Shown here one piece after another: positions 24,849 through 38,063 of a stretch of DNA of 64,000 bases (its first letter is position 1; every line of letters begins with the position of its first letter). This DNA is from Boswellia sacra (taxonomy: Eukaryota; Streptophyta; Magnoliopsida; Sapindales; Burseraceae). The notes under the pieces were generated by a model. It saw only the letters and a list, made by a program, of their open reading frames with translations. It was not told the origin of the DNA and ran no database searches. The stretch is taken from NCBI GenBank assembly GCA_013180625.2, contig SNVD02015047.1, positions 558,001 to 622,000 on the forward strand, in the 5' to 3' direction. The position numbers and the translations under genes are program-made.

Positions 24849-24911
24849 ATGGCAACTTTGGACTCCGACGTTTCGATGGTACCGGTTGACAAGGCGTCAC
24901 GTGAAGCCAAC
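24849..24911 (+). pseudogene. RBX1: RBX1 N-terminal fragment (captured)
   Basis: ATG at 24849 opens MATLDSDVSMVPV, which matches the start of plant RING-box protein 1, the RING subunit of SCF ubiquitin ligases. Similarity ends after about 15-20 codons; the RING domain is absent and the frame stops at TAA 24912-24914. The preceding CT-rich leader (24745-24848) probably came from the same gene. Because the fragment is short, the assignment is moderate. It lies at the left end of the CACTA cargo, directly before the SAH hydrolase fragment. Confidence 0.55.
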
Positions 24912-24960
24912 TAAAAAAACGCCAGTCCTTCTAAAATCAAACAAAGCTATATTAGATTCT

Positions 24961-25460
<500 letters not shown>

Positions 25461-25649
25461 TAGCAACTACTCCTTCAGTAGGAGCTTCAGCTTCAGAGCA
25501 AGCCCAAAGATGATAAAATGGCTGGCAGAGCACAAGGTTTTTTACATGCTTGGCTTGCTGTCCCAATGGTAATAGCTTTACGCGGCCTTCAATATTTGGC
25601 TTTTAAGGATGTCTCTTTTATAATGTTGAATTTATGTTTGTATTTTCAG

Positions 25650-25929
25650 GGCAAGGTAGAATTGCTTCTTCCTACCGATACTGGGGATTATAAGGACTTC
25701 TTTTCATCCATGCATCATGCGAAGAACTGCGAGACAATATTTCACGGACCCCAGAACCCAATTCCTCCAAACTGGTAAGTAGTTTGAAAATAAAGTGTTG
25801 GTATGTGGCTACTCGGATTTCATTTCCAACTTCAGAGACTCTCCCTTCTTCCAGGTTTCACCTTCCTATTGCATATCATGGAAGAGCATCATCTATTGTT
25901 ATCTCTAGAACAGACATCATTCGGCCAAG
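25650..25929 (+). pseudogene. fumarylacetoacetase exons (captured, intron kept)
   Basis: The source enzyme performs the last step of tyrosine breakdown. Exon 25650-25774 follows TTTTCAG and reads KVELLLPTDTGDYKDFFSSM and HHAKNCETIFHGPQNPIPPN. The donor ACTG^GTAAGT at 25775 and acceptor CTTCCAG at 25854 enclose an 80-bp intron that splits the Trp codon. Exon 25855-25929 continues FHLPIAYHGRASSIVISRTD, IIRPR and ends at AAG^GTTAGAG. The YHGRASS stretch is the hallmark of the family's active-site region. The frame across both exons is open, but the rest of the enzyme (about 400 residues) is missing. Confidence 0.85.
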
Positions 25930-27699
25930 GTTAGAGATATAAATTTCTAATCTTTGGTCGGTTTTGCCCTTGTTTCTCAATATTTAAAGCATTAAAAGAA
26001 TACATAGTACTTCAATTATATATATATGTTTTTTTTCTTCTAGTGTCTATGTCCTGGACAAATTCAAGTCCACATGCGCATGGAAACTATTCTATTTGCT
26101 TCCTGTATAATGTTTGGTATTCAGATCAATAGATAGGATACAGGGGTGTGAGTGTATGTTTTTTTTTGTAAGGTTTCTAGTAACGAAGCATGGGCGTCTC
26201 TACTTCATACAGGTAGCTGCCAAAACTTAAGTTCTAGCTGAAGCCTGATCTGTCAAGGCGCATCATTCAGTTTCTTGTTTTTATTTTTATTTTTTTATTC
26301 AGTTGCTTTGGAATTTGGGAGTAGTATATGAACTTTCTGTTTACTTCACTGAGTATGCTTATGAATAAATAACAGTCACTCCTTATCTGATAAATTTACA
26401 TTTTTGTTGTGCTCTTAGAGGTCAAGTTATCAATCATCCACATTACATTCTATAGCTTCTGATGCAATGTAATCTTATACATTTGATGATAAAAGTTAAA
26501 TGATGCAATCCAACGGAAATGAAATTATTTGGAGAGATCTTGCTCTAATAAATAAGAAAACAAGCCATATATGTGTAACGTGTGAACGTGGCTATAACCA
26601 GAAATTAATTAGACTATTTATCCCATGGTTACGAAACCAAAATTGTTCATATTTCATCATAAGTTATTATATTTAATGGTGTGCATATTAAATGTTTGTT
26701 GGAAATGGTGTTGCATATTAAATGTTTGTTGGACCTTTTTTCTTTTTAACTTTTCGTTTAATCTTTTGAGATTTGAACTTGGCCACATTTTCAGGTGTTG
26801 ATTTTGCCAAAAAAAAATTGAAAAAAAAATCAACCTATTCTTTTTAACATCTTTTGTTTCTTCTTTTTCTTTGCTTTTTTTTATTTTTAAATTTTTTAAA
26901 AAAGACGATTGAAAAAGAAAAATAAAAGAAGAAGGCAACTGAAATGATTAGAAGGTTTCACGCCTAGCACGTGACCCCTGAACTTGAATCTGAACCTACC
27001 TGATGGATTGGCTCCTCTTTCTTTTTTAACTCCCCTTAATGTTATCTATATGATACATCTTTAACTTCAAATTCAATTAATTAATTTATAGAATTAAAAG
27101 TAAAGGCATCAGCATCATCACGTGATCTACATAGCATGTATTTAAGGAGAATTTATACTCATGCAGCATATAGCATGTGTTTAAGGAGAATTAATACTCA
27201 TGCAGCTTATTAAGTGTCAATGTATATATAGTTATTTTTTAAAAAAATTGTACAAATTATTTGGTTGGATGGATTCATAAAAACAATAAAATGATGAGGC
27301 GAATCTTTATACTTCTCATAAATAATTTTTATATGCCATCTAAGATAAAATTATTATAATTTTTGTATTATTATTATTACATGCAGCTAAACATGTCACA
27401 ACATGACTGTGGCCTTTTAGAGATGAAGTCAGATGAAAAGGATTGTTGGTTCTAGAAGCTACTCTATTTGCTTTGTAATAATAATTTTAACATGTAAGAT
27501 AAAATCATTCACCTGTAATATAATTTTTGTATGTCACATCAAGAGATTTACGGTAAAATAAAAATTAATATATGCAATCAAACAATTTGCACTGTAATAG
27601 GAATTAACTCTTTTATATCTTCTATAATAAAAATTAATATAAATATGGTCATTTATATCTTCCCTCCTAACTCGTTTTTTGCACTGTAACTTCTTGCAG
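25930..27699. other. CACTA interior without recognised gene fragment
   Basis: AT-rich, poly-T-rich sequence between the fumarylacetoacetase and importin-like pieces. A 24-bp word around TGCATATTAAATGTTTGTTGG is directly repeated near 26680 and 26710, and a TAGCATGTRTTTAAGGAGAAT word near 27133 and 27172. No coding match was seen. Confidence 0.4.
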
Positions 27700-27956
27700 A
27701 TGAGAGAAGCTACTCTATTTGCTTTGGCTTCTCTTTCAGAGCAATTGCTTGAAGCAAAGGTTTGTGCTTTATCATTTAATTTTTTGGTTTTGTACGTTTT
27801 GGCGATGGGAGGCATCATTTTCTTTGGATATAATATTTTATCCCATTTTTGGTGAAATCGACCTTATTTACTTAATATGTTTTACAGGTTTCAGGACTTC
27901 TCGGAGTTAGCTTAGGAAAACTACTAGAGCAATGATCACTGAAGACATTGGCACTG
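27700..27956 (+). pseudogene. importin-9-like (karyopherin) exons (captured)
   Basis: Exon 27700-27759 follows TTCTTGCAG and reads MREATLFALASLSEQLLEAK, ending before GTTTGTG. Exon 27888-27956 follows TTTACAG and reads VSGLLGVSLGKLLEQ, then shifts frame by one lost base into MITEDIGT before GTAATG. This pattern resembles a helical-repeat segment of plant importin-9-like nuclear transport receptors, which exceed 1000 residues. Only two short exons are present, with the intron between them. The family assignment is from memory and less certain than for the neighbouring fragments. Confidence 0.55.
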
Positions 27957-28637
27957 GTAATGTCTCAGTTTGAGGTCAATATTTGCATTCAAATTATTGA
28001 AGCTTGCGTTCCCTTATTGTTCTGGTTTCTTCTTTTTTACTCTATGCATTACTGTTGTATTCTAACTTCTGGACCCTTTGTCCCTATGAAAGTTGCATGC
28101 ACACCTATTTCTGTTTGTGTAAGTTCACTGAACCTGAAAGCAACAAACTTGTAACAATCAATTGTGTAATTAAACTAGTTAATAAGTCACTTCTCAATCA
28201 ACTATAGAACTAATCCATCTGATGAACTTTATTGCCATACAGAGAAGTATGAATTTAGTGAAGGAGATCATGGCAAGGCCTAATAGCTGTTTCAGTAGTC
28301 ATGACCAAACTGACCAATTAAATCTGCCAAAATATGTGGTTTTACACAAAAGTTAAGCCGTTGCAGGTCATAATCATCGCATTAGGCCACAGTTGAAGAT
28401 ACTACATCGAGTCGGGGTCCAAGAACTAAATGAAAAAAATGTAAACTTTATTTTAAATGTGTTCTAAGCTTAAGGTGGTCCTGCTCCATCTAATAGTTTC
28501 TTCTTTTTTAATAATTCCTATTGGAATTACAAAGTGCAAGGCTAAAACTAAATAATTAACAGAGTTATTAGCATGAAGTTGTCTTGGGTTGCAATTTTAT
28601 TTTGTAGTCACTTAAGACCCATATTATGTGTTTACAG

Positions 28638-29127
<490 letters not shown>

Positions 29128-29585
29128 GTCTGATAGTTCCACTTGTAGACTTGGCATTCTATTTGTTACGTGTGAAAGTTTTATTTTCCATAATGGTTTT
29201 CTTTTGACAAAATAGAGATATTTTGTATTACTCTTTTGTGAATTTTCTAATCAGAAGTTTGAATTATAATGATTTGTGTAAATTTACTTATCAGATGATT
29301 AAAATATATGAAAGTTGTTGAACTATTTAACTGACATATTGTTTAACTGTTTGATTATAACGTGTTGAATAGTGTGGATGATGATTGCGTTATATTTAGT
29401 TTTCTTGGATTATGATTGAACCATTATATGAGATATTTTTGTATTTGATTTGATTTCATTATATTCATTGAATGAATGATTATAGAATTATATCAAAACA
29501 TTTTTCTGAGACATGTTAATTATTTTGTAAATAGTAAATAAATATAGAATAGCACACGCAGCGAAAATTTGAAAATTTTTTCTAA

Positions 29586-30096
29586 CTATTTACGGCGGTT
29601 TTTCGGTTGACACAAAAAAAATTTCTAACTATTTATGGCGGTTCTCCATCAACCCACGATAATTGTACAAAAATTGTATAAACTTTTTTCTAACTATTTA
29701 CGGCGGTTTTCCGGTTGACCCAAAAAATTTTTTCTAACAATTTACGGCGGTTCTCCATCAACCCACGACAATTATGCAAAAATTGTATAAACTTTTTTGC
29801 GGCGATTTTTTGACTTTTTACGGCGGTTTTATGTCTGTCGTAAATAGTACTTTTTACGGCGGTTTCCTGTCCGTCGTAAATAGTACTTTTTACGGCGGAA
29901 AAAAACCGCCGTAAAAAGGTGTGTTGATGTCAAATCCTGTTTCGTCGCTTTTTTTGCGTCGAACAACTAAACCGCCGTAAAAATGATTTTACGGCGGACT
30001 AAAACCGCCGTAAAAGCTTTTACTGCGGTTGTTTTTGCGGCGGTTTAGAACCGCCGCAAATGATTTTTTACGGCGGTTTTGGCCCGCCGTAAAAAG
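29586..30096. repeat. CACTA right subterminal repeat array (TTTACGGCGGTTTT)
   Basis: About half a kilobase dense with direct and inverted copies of TTTACGGCGGTTTT and related words (TTTGCGGCGGTTTAG, AAACCGCCGTAAAA). Such arrays are the transposase-binding zones of CACTA elements. Neighbouring inverted copies can fold into hairpins. A sparser version is at 24605-24700. Confidence 0.85.
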
Positions 30097-33000
30097 TCAT
30101 CCCTGTTGTAGTGTATGTTTCTCTTTGTGTTTTCTTTTGTAGTCTTAAAAAATTAATTAATTGTTGCTAGAAGAGTATTAATTTGAAAATCTTGATAACG
30201 ATAATAACTAAATCTTTTTATAATTTTTAATGCAATTAAATATCATTAAAAAATTATGTGTAAGAGACTTACTTTATTTCATTTGTTTGTAGTCTTTTTC
30301 AACCAAAAAAAATGTATTATAAAATAATCTTCTTTGAACAATTACACATAGAAATTTTGAAAGAAAATCTACTTGTTTGTTGACATCAAGTTCAAAGAAA
30401 ATTAATACTCCTTATAAATTATAATTTTGAGCACTTATAATTCTAATGTCCTCTTATCTGAATATAATTTTATTATTTTTTAATATATTCTTTTACCTTA
30501 AGTTTTATCAAGTGAATTATAAATATTCAAATGTCTAAAGTGCCCCCTCTCTCATAAATTTCTGGGTCCGCCACTGATTGGTACGATACATTACACATTT
30601 TTTAATTGATTAACACCTCTTTTATATAAATTAATATATCAATTGATATATCGCTTGGGACATTATTCATATTGTAATATGCTTCGGCCGAATATGTTTC
30701 CCCACGGGAAAGGGCAATGTTAGGTGCGGGGTTTACTCTGAGCATTAATACAATGTTGTTCGATCCCTCTGAAGTCCAAATTGGGCATTTACGTTTTCAT
30801 AAGATTTGATCTATTTTAAGAAAATCACGTGTTTGGGTTATATGTTAGAGATGACAAAAGGCGAGGCCACTCATGGGTCCGCCCGGCCTGGCCCACAATT
30901 TGGTTTGGACTATCTACTGCAGTGAAAGTTGGGCCTATGTCTGATTTGTTGGAGGGTCAGGCGAAGCCACATGTATTAGCCGTAGGATGACCTGCTAGGC
31001 CACTATGGGCCTTTTTAAGTTACATTAAATCAATCGTTTAAAAGAATTACAATAAATAAAACTCTTCATTCAACTACATTAAATCAATCATTTTTTAAAA
31101 AAATACGTTAAATCAATTTTTGTTAATTACATTCAATCATTTTTTATAATTACATTAAATAATAACTATTCATTCAATTAAGTTTTTAGCCCTTTATGAT
31201 TTTATTATTCATTCAATCAAAACGTTCAAAAACTTCTACTAACATAGAAATAATTTTTTTTATTTTTCAAATTATTGTTAATTTTTGTCTCTTAAGTATT
31301 TATTAATTAAAATAAATTAAACATTATAAAATTATAAAAATAAAAAATTTAAGAATCATAAAAAATGTAGAAATATAGTATTTTTAAATAAGGTTTACTA
31401 TTGTATTAGTTCTATTATTAATCACATAAAATTTTCTTTAGCAATTGCAATTAATAAAAGTTCTATTATAGAAACAAATTTTGCCTTCTGAGTATTTAGT
31501 AATTAAAATTGATTAAAAAATTATTGGAATTACCTCTTCAGTTGCCATTTTTGCCTAAAAACCCTTTGGTGAAATAGTGATGAAAATCCACACAATAAAG
31601 AGTAAGCTTAAGGGTATGTTTGTTATATTCATATTTTCCCTGTAATCAATGATAATGAGGGAGAAAGAAATAAGGGTAAAGAATGTATCTATGCACCAAA
31701 CTAATTAATCTGAAAAATAATAATTAATTAGGATGCATAAGTAATGAAATTTTAGAACAACATGTTAGTTATGATAAAAAATCGGTTTTAAAAAGTCTGA
31801 TTTAGGAATAATATCATATTCAAGAACACATCCTAAATATGAAACCAATATTAAACATTAATATGTAACAATATCTAACTAGTCTTATATATATTATATT
31901 TGTTTAATTATACTGTTAATTTGATATTTCATTTTATCTATAATATTAGGTCAACCACTTTTACGGCTAATTTTCCCCCTAAAGTTTCTGATGCCATCAC
32001 TTCCTCTCCATCATTTCATAAATAATCAGCCATCTCTACTATCATTCAATTTCATCATTGTTAACCGAAAAAAAAAAATGAGATCAAGATTTTTTTTTAA
32101 ATTATGAAATAATTAAACAGAGATAAAAAGTGAAAAAAATTACCAAATTATCATATTTTAGGTAAGATTAAGCTATTTATAACTTGAATTTGACTTAATA
32201 AATTCTTGACAATAATCGATAACGGTTTGTTTATTATAGCCTAATAGTTGTAAATTTGATAAGTTGTGAACAAAAATATATAACTACTTTCCAATTTCTC
32301 TCAATTATAGTGAAATGAAAATTTAATAGATCCATTGTATTAAAGCTAATAATGTGATACGCATAATAATCATAAATCATAATTTGTCTTGTTGATATAT
32401 ATCACTTCTTTGATACCTGGGAATTTTATTTTATGGGGTCAAATCAGCATAACATCTTACCATCGACTAAATTTAATACAATAGATGTACTTTAGATTTT
32501 CACTTGCCGAGACTCATAGGTCATTCATGAATTTTAAGTATTAATTTAAATAAAAGAAATTAAGTTGTAGTAACTTAGCCCTTTGGTCAAACTTTATTGT
32601 TTGCTTGTTTGTTTTAGTTCATTTTAGATAAAGTTTTTAGGACAATTTATAGTATTAGAGAAAATTAACGGTGAGATTGATAATTAGCTTATCTTAAAAC
32701 TCAAAGATTAATTAAAATAAGGAGTAGCAACTGACTGCCCACGTCCCTCATCACTCAATTCACAAGCTGTCACTTTATAGCAACCATAAAATAGATTTTT
32801 TTATATATTTTATTCTTTTTAATTATATATTTAACCCCGTCACAACCCAATTCAAAACCCTACCTCTTTACTTAAAAACTCCTTAAAATTTAGGAACACC
32901 ATTATTTGATGGGTAATATAATTGAAATGAAATAAATTTATCATAAAATAAAATAAAAATATGTAAACATATAGTATAATACGAAATAATTAGTACAGTA

Positions 33001-33540
33001 GCACTATAAGTACAAAGCACCAAACGAAGAAACTCAGCTTTGATACTTTGATACGAAAACACCAAAGGCTGTCATATTTGAAATCTAACTTTTGTCAACC
33101 AAAACACCAAATATCTCACACTAATTTCAACAATAGTACATCTATTATATATAAACTAAAATAAATATATGTTATTTGTATGCTTGAGCTGTCCTCTTCG
33201 CCAAAACTGTCAGTGAACAAAATCTCGTCACCAAAATAAATACACACGAATTGGTTTTTTAATCATTATTCATCTTATTACTAAGGTTTGATCGATAATT
33301 TGATCATATAATCGTTTTAGTTTTAAAATTATTCAAAGAAAAAGAAGAAAGCATTACTTTAGAATTTTAACATTTTATTTTGACATATTGTAGAAGCTTT
33401 TTTTTTTTTTAAGATAGATTTAATTAGGTAGTATAAGATCAATGTACAATAATAATAAATTTTCAATCTTACCAAAATCACTCAACAACGTCCTCGTCCA
33501 TTCAAAATTTTGTAAAGCATTTAATAATGGTAGACATGAA

Positions 33541-33820
33541 TTTTAGTATCATGTGATATGCTACTCGATCGGAGCATTAAATTGAGTGTCTCCTAACCAT
33601 GCCGTATCAGTGTGCGGCCATCATCGCTTATTTTCTGTAAAACAGCAGTTGTCAATGGTGAGGAAGATCTATAGAGACTTTCTTAAACAAGAAAAAGTAA
33701 CAGTATAAGAATGGTGGGAAATGACTAGTCTTTATATTTTGTAATAAGCGACAGAGAATTAGATTAAAGATACATACTAAGTTGTTGAGAGCAAAGAGCT
33801 TGCTAGAGGTATATATCGAA
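33541..33820 (+). promoter_or_regulatory. conserved upstream region of peptide gene 1
   Basis: All four intact peptide genes share this region. CATGTG (33550-33555) lies 271 bp before the start codon and the reverse of a W-box core (GTCAA, 33651-33655) lies inside CAGCAGTTGTCAAT. A TATA-like CTTTATATT sits about 90 bp before the ATG. Conservation outside the coding region could reflect recent duplication rather than selection. Confidence 0.5.
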
Positions 33821-34054
33821 ATGGAGAGAGTTACCAAGGTGTTGCTTATCCTCGTCATCTTTCTGGTGATCCTGACAGCGGACGTTGAAGGAAAGAGTAA
33901 GCATGTTACTGTTTGTTTACCTGGTTCCAAATGTGGTAATACTACAAAGATCAAGCCCAGTCCAACTCCTGCTACTCCTAGTGTTCCATCTACACCCAGT
34001 ACTCCAACCGACGCAGGTGGTTCTTCTGCAGAAGGCGCGACACCAGCGGCTTGA
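33821..34054 (+). CDS. small secreted peptide precursor, family copy 1
   Basis: This 77-residue precursor begins MERVTKVLLILVIFLVILTA followed by DVEG, a classical signal peptide probably cleaved after VEG. The mature part starts with a basic stretch (KSKHVTV), then CLPGSKC (two cysteines five residues apart), GNTTKIKPSP and a tail of TP, SP and AP pairs (PATPSVPSTPSTP) ending ATPAA. The TP/SP/AP pairs are the kind that become hydroxyproline O-glycosylation sites in plants; the C-x5-C could form one disulfide. ATG 33821 was chosen because the signal peptide starts there and all copies align from it; upstream in-frame sequence has no ATG. No introns. I do not recognise the family; a signalling or antimicrobial peptide is inference only. 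Confidence 0.75.
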   Translation: MERVTKVLLILVIFLVILTADVEGKSKHVTVCLPGSKCGNTTKIKPSPTPATPSVPSTPSTPTDAGGSSAEGATPAA

Positions 34055-34479
34055 AGGAGATAGAGCCCCCCTGACACCGCTACTATTTCTACCCGGTGAG
34101 GTTGACTATATAGTAAATTTTATGTTGTTCGACTTCATGTCTATGTTTTAGTCAAATGTGTCTCTATTGGACAATTGTAGTGTGTTTAAACAAATCTTGT
34201 ATTCGAGGCTCCTACTTGGCTTCACATTACTATTATTACGTTAATTAAGAATAAGTCCATATATATACATGCAACTGCGTGCATGGCCTATCCTTGTTTT
34301 AGTACTCTATTATATCCAGTACTCGATTTAGTGATTCTGTGTCCAAATTTCTAGCATTCCTATTCTGTTCTTTTTCTCCCCAATTTCTTATATATATAAT
34401 GTCACCAGAAAAGAAAAGTAGAATTTAATTGGCGTTCTCCAACTATATATAATGTTGAAACTTATTTAGTTGATCTTGA

Positions 34480-34539
34480 TATATATATATATATGTATGT
34501 ATGTATGTATGTATATGTATATATATGTATGTATGTATG

Positions 34540-34572
<33 letters not shown>

Positions 34573-34578
34573 ATATAA
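34480..34578. repeat. (TA)n/(TATG)n compound microsatellite
   Basis: Alternating TA and TATG runs over about 100 bp, 3' of peptide gene 1. The paralogous site after gene 3 (near 49610) has only a short TATATAT run, so the expansion happened after duplication. Confidence 0.9.
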
Positions 34579-34579
34579 T

Positions 34580-36300
34580 GAAAATTAATAACTATAAATT
34601 ATATTATAACCAATGGAAGCAATTGATAATCAGAAATTGAAATATCTTAAAATTATCTAATGAAAATTATTAACTATAAATTACATTATAACCAAGTCTA
34701 TATTATATATTATAAATGAACGCATAGTTGGTTTAGATGTGTAAACAGCAGAAGGGAAGGTTTTGGTAGAAACTAATTACTTTAAATGTGCTCCAGGTCA
34801 ATACGAATATCATTATTTTCTCAAGATGAGGTGAACTCTGCTGTAGGGTTACATTGTTTAATCCTCGTATCTACCATTAAAACTTTTACAGCACTTGTCT
34901 ACTTCTTGTAAATGAACCAGCTGTCGGTTTCAAGTATGACAATTCTGTCTGTTTTAACAATCAATCTTCGAATTGCTTGAAAAACTACAAAAAAAAAAAA
35001 TCATCAACATTATATTAATTCAATAAACTTTAAAAACAATTTAAGATCTTGTATAGCCCAGTCCTTTACTATAATTTTTTAACGTAATGTTAGACAAGAT
35101 ACTTCTTAAATATATGAGATCAAATACCAAAAGAAGACCAACATCAAATCAGTATAAATATCAAGGATAACTAAAGCACTACTTATTATGACTTGTTAGT
35201 TAAAGAGGATAGATATGTCATGCCAGCAGACCATTTGCAAACAGTTCTACATATATTCACTGTTAAAATAAAATTCATTAATCAAGATAATATTAATCAC
35301 TAAACGGTAGAAAATGAAAGCTGGCCCCCAAAAGCTCGTTAATTAATGATGCAGAAACTTAGCTTTGATGGTAAACTAGCAGGCTTTTGTACCAAATGCT
35401 ATAATATGTGAAATCTAAATTTTGTCAACTAAAACACTAAATCTTCATTCATGAGAAAACCACCATTACACTAATTTCAATGCCACAACATCTATAATAA
35501 ACTAAAATAAATACATTATATACGTATGCTTAAGCTATCCTCTTGACCAAAAATGTCAAAGAAGAAAAGCTAAAAAATTCGAAGGTCAGAGGAAGCAAGT
35601 GCAAAGAGGCTGCAAGGTCCCTGCGCAATTTCAGCAACAAAGGAGTGTCATGTCTTATTAACTCCTTTAAACCGGACACACATAACTCGTAAGAGATTAT
35701 ATGTAAATGGGCTATCAAATGAATCCGGCCTTGTTGTCCAAAACACAACCCAAAGAGAAATCAAGTAAATCAATCTAATGGGCTCGCTGATCCACAATAA
35801 AATGGGTTAGACTTTTAAATGTCTTGCATAAATAAGAATCATATCTTGGCTGGGTGTTCCTCGGAGATTTTCGCGGCTTCGAGTTCAAGAGTTTCACGTA
35901 TAAAGTGGTGTATTCTTTTATGAGTTCAGTATTTTTATTTTTAATTAAATTTAGGAATATGTGGTTAATTTTAAATTATTTTGAATTTTGAAAAGAATAT
36001 GTAGTTGAGATTGAATATAAATTGCATTGAAAAATGTGCAGCACAGAAAATAGGATTTAAATTCATAAAAGAACAGAGCCTGGCAACTCTAATAACACAG
36101 CATTCATGAATTAAGGATCTAGATGACAAAATAAAGAAAGTTTTTATTTGGATGGTTGTTAAATATTTTAAGGTTTATGACATGTAAATTAGAATTTTAA
36201 ATAAGGATAAAATTGTCTAAATCTAAATCATTAGAAATCAGGTCTAGTGAGTCAAAATATGACTATGAGGGGCTGAATAGAACTACTCAATAAAAATATG
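34580..36300. repeat. duplicated block P, copy after gene 1
   Basis: Shared with 44640-45890, 49620-51440 and, partly, 61480-61953 and 41615-41900. Landmarks are ACCAATGGAAGCAATTGATA, GATACTTCTTAAATAT, GCTTGAGCTATCCTCTTGAC and AATGGGTTAGACTTTTAAA. A stretch around 35530-35740 and its paralogs keeps an open frame on one strand in some copies (e.g. KAEKIQRLEEAS near 45600) but not in all. It may be an old exon; nothing is recognised. Confidence 0.75.
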
Positions 36301-37480
36301 TGTCCACCTTATTATGAAATTCTCTAGCCACTTGAACAAATTTTCCTGCGATATTCTTTTCTTTTTTTTTTTTTTTCCTTTTGTATGAAATTCTGTAAAA
36401 TTAAACATATGGTTCTCTGGAGAACTTGTTCAAGGTCTAGGCTCTCGTAATCATTAAAGTTGCTACTTCTGACGAGCAATGTCTGCAAAGAGGATAGAGT
36501 GGCTATAGGCCTTATAAGATTAACTTTATTAACTGATGCTAGATAGGTTAAATATATTTGTTACTTAGGCAATCTGGTTGCGTCAATTTATGATGAATTC
36601 CAAAGAAAATATATTTCCCCTTTGAATCTTTAGTTGAGTTTCGATTTCGTATAAGTTACAATAACAAGCCATGAATATGGTATATTCATAGCTCATGTTT
36701 ATAATAATTTGTCAACATTCACACATGTGCCGCTGCTACATATTTGGATAGCAATTTTTTCTTTTTTCTAATCTGTTCTTCTACCATGTGGAATATGGTG
36801 AATTTGCACTCATGAGTAAGTGTGAGCTAAAAGTTTCTTTCTGGGTTGTGAGAAAATATCATTAATATACAAAATGACACCGCCATTTGACATTATAGTA
36901 GTTTTTCCACTTTGAAAAATGAAAACTTAGATACCATTGACCTCTTGCTAATTTGGACATAGCTGCAACAGCTCTATATATGCATGCCATCGCAATGCAT
37001 GGGCTGTTGGATTGCTATAATATGTGGCCATGTCAAGTTGCCAAACAATGGCAAAAAATTGTTATTAGCATACTCTCTATACTATCACACTGGAGTAGTC
37101 TCTCATTTCAGGCATGATTTGCAGTCAAGGGAGAAGCTGAACTATGGTTAGACCACACAAAATCTCTCGAAAAAGGTCGCTGCCTGCGCTTCTGATTTTG
37201 ATTTGTTAACTCTGTTTCTGATCTATTCAGCGTTTTCCACGTCACCGGAACATCTAAATAGTTATAAGTTTGAACATCATCATGAAGTTTCAACAGCCCT
37301 GCACCTGCAAACAATAAACACCATTAAGAGAAAACTTGTGAGCAATTCCCTTTACAAGTGATAAAAACAACCCTCAAATTGCCCGAGGTTAAGAGTAATA
37401 TCAAAAAAATGCCATCAATTTCAAGAATATCCATTACTCTGCTTTTAATAGTTAGAAATTAAAATTCCCTGTTTGAGTCA
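36301..37480. repeat. duplicated block S, copy 1
   Basis: Matches 41925-43130 and the pair 52010-52428 plus 59058-59600. Landmarks are TTCTCTGGAGAAC, GCAATGCATGGGCTGTTGGA and CATCATGAAGTTTCAACAGC. It carries the minus-strand terminal exon at 37108-37304 and leads into the promoter of peptide gene 2. Confidence 0.8.
37108..37304 (-). pseudogene. terminal exon of an unidentified minus-strand gene, copy A
   Basis: Reading the minus strand, a splice acceptor (TTTGCAG) at about 37305 is followed by an open frame: GAGLLKLHDDVQTYNYLDVP, then TWKTLNRSETELTNQNQKRR, QRPFSRDFVWSNHSS and a stop. The pattern LKLHDDVQT..YxDVxVxWxxLNRSE is shared with copies B and C, and B differs mainly by substitutions that keep the frame, so the exon was once coding. 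I recall similar endings in small uncharacterised plant proteins but cannot name the family. No earlier exons are recognisable upstream on the minus strand, where the peptide gene promoter lies, so this is probably an orphan exon carried along in the duplication. Confidence 0.5.
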
Positions 37481-37544
37481 ACTGCCAAAATGTAAGAAAT
37501 AATATTCTTAGAACTTCCACTAATCAAAACTAGTAAGAAATTAG

Positions 37545-37823
37545 AACATCATGTGATATGCTGCTGGAAGCATTAAATTGAGTATATCTCCCAACCCTGC
37601 CATACCAGTTTGTGGCCATCTTCACTTATTTTCTATAACACAGCAGTTGTCAATTAATGCTAAGGAAGATCGATCTATAAAGACTTTCTTAAACTAGAAA
37701 AAATAACACTATAAGAATGAGGGGAGATGACTAGTCCTTATTGTGATGCAAAACAACAGATCGAAATAGATTGAAGATATATACTAAGTTGTTGAAACCA
37801 AAAAGCTTGCTAGAGGTATCGAA
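37545..37823 (+). promoter_or_regulatory. conserved upstream region of peptide gene 2
   Basis: CATGTG at 37550-37555 (274 bp before the ATG) and the W-box core GTCAA at 37649-37653 are kept. This copy and gene 4 share TCAATTAATGC, while genes 1 and 3 share TCAATGGTGAGG, dividing the promoters into two types. A TATA-like CTATAAAGAC is near 37675. Confidence 0.5.
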
Positions 37824-38063
37824 ATGGAGAGAGCTACCAAGGTGTTGCTTATCCTCGCCCTCTTTCTCGTGGTCCTGACATTGGACGTGGAAGGAAGGAG
37901 AAGAGATGTGCATTATGCTGCTTGTTTTCCTGCGACCAAATGTGCTAATAACACAAAGATCAAGCCCGGTCCAACTCCTGCTACTCCTATTGTTCCATCT
38001 ACACCCAGTACTCCAACTGACGCGGGTGGTGCTTTTGCAGATGGCGCGACACCAGCCGCTTGA
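37824..38063 (+). CDS. small secreted peptide precursor, family copy 2
   Basis: Begins MERATKVLLILALFLVVLTL then DVEG, a predicted signal peptide; total 79 residues. The mature part starts with RRRDVHYAA, then CFPATKC (C-x5-C kept), ANNTKIKPGPTPATPIVPST, PSTPTDAGGAFADG and ATPAA. This is the most divergent copy: Leu/Gly of the cysteine loop are replaced by Phe/Ala and the basic stretch is unrelated, while the TKIKPxPTPATP tail is nearly unchanged. ATG 37824 aligns with the other copies. It is preceded by block S rather than block U. Confidence 0.75.
   Translation: MERATKVLLILALFLVVLTLDVEGRRRDVHYAACFPATKCANNTKIKPGPTPATPIVPSTPSTPTDAGGAFADGATPAA

Larger units (their letters stand above)
30777..34440. 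repeat. duplicated block U plus gene 1 (partner 45938-49550)
   Basis: From the AAATTGGGCATTTACG stretch at about 30780 onward, the sequence matches 45938-49550 almost line by line with few substitutions and small gaps, including the peptide gene. Offset is about 15.1 kb. Block U itself (30777-33540) has no gene. It starts with a GC-richer 200-bp stretch (GGCCCGGCC-like words, 30850-31020), possibly an old transposon fragment, followed by AT-rich sequence. The stretch 33079-33225 resembles part of block P, so U carries an older copy of it. Confidence 0.85.

Noticed and set aside
27534..27818. 94-codon minus-strand frame in the first CACTA
   Set aside because: It covers AT-rich intron-like sequence and the antisense of the importin-like exon; no motif was visible.
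29586..30096. Possible CRISPR-like regular repeat
   Set aside because: Spacing is irregular, copies occur in both orientations and vary, and the array abuts a CACTA end; it is a transposon subterminal array.
33652..34077. 141-codon minus-strand frame over peptide gene 1 (and similar frames at 37913-38152 and 49075-49296)
   Set aside because: These overlap the peptide genes in antisense; the Ser/Gly-rich parts mirror the repetitive TP/SP codons. Only the plus frame has a signal peptide kept in all copies.
33885..34151. Second plus-strand frame over peptide gene 1 (and equivalents at 37906, 49022 and 60862)
   Set aside because: Leu-rich out-of-frame translation of the CCT/ACT-rich tail. It lacks an ATG with context in all copies and runs into the 3' untranslated part.
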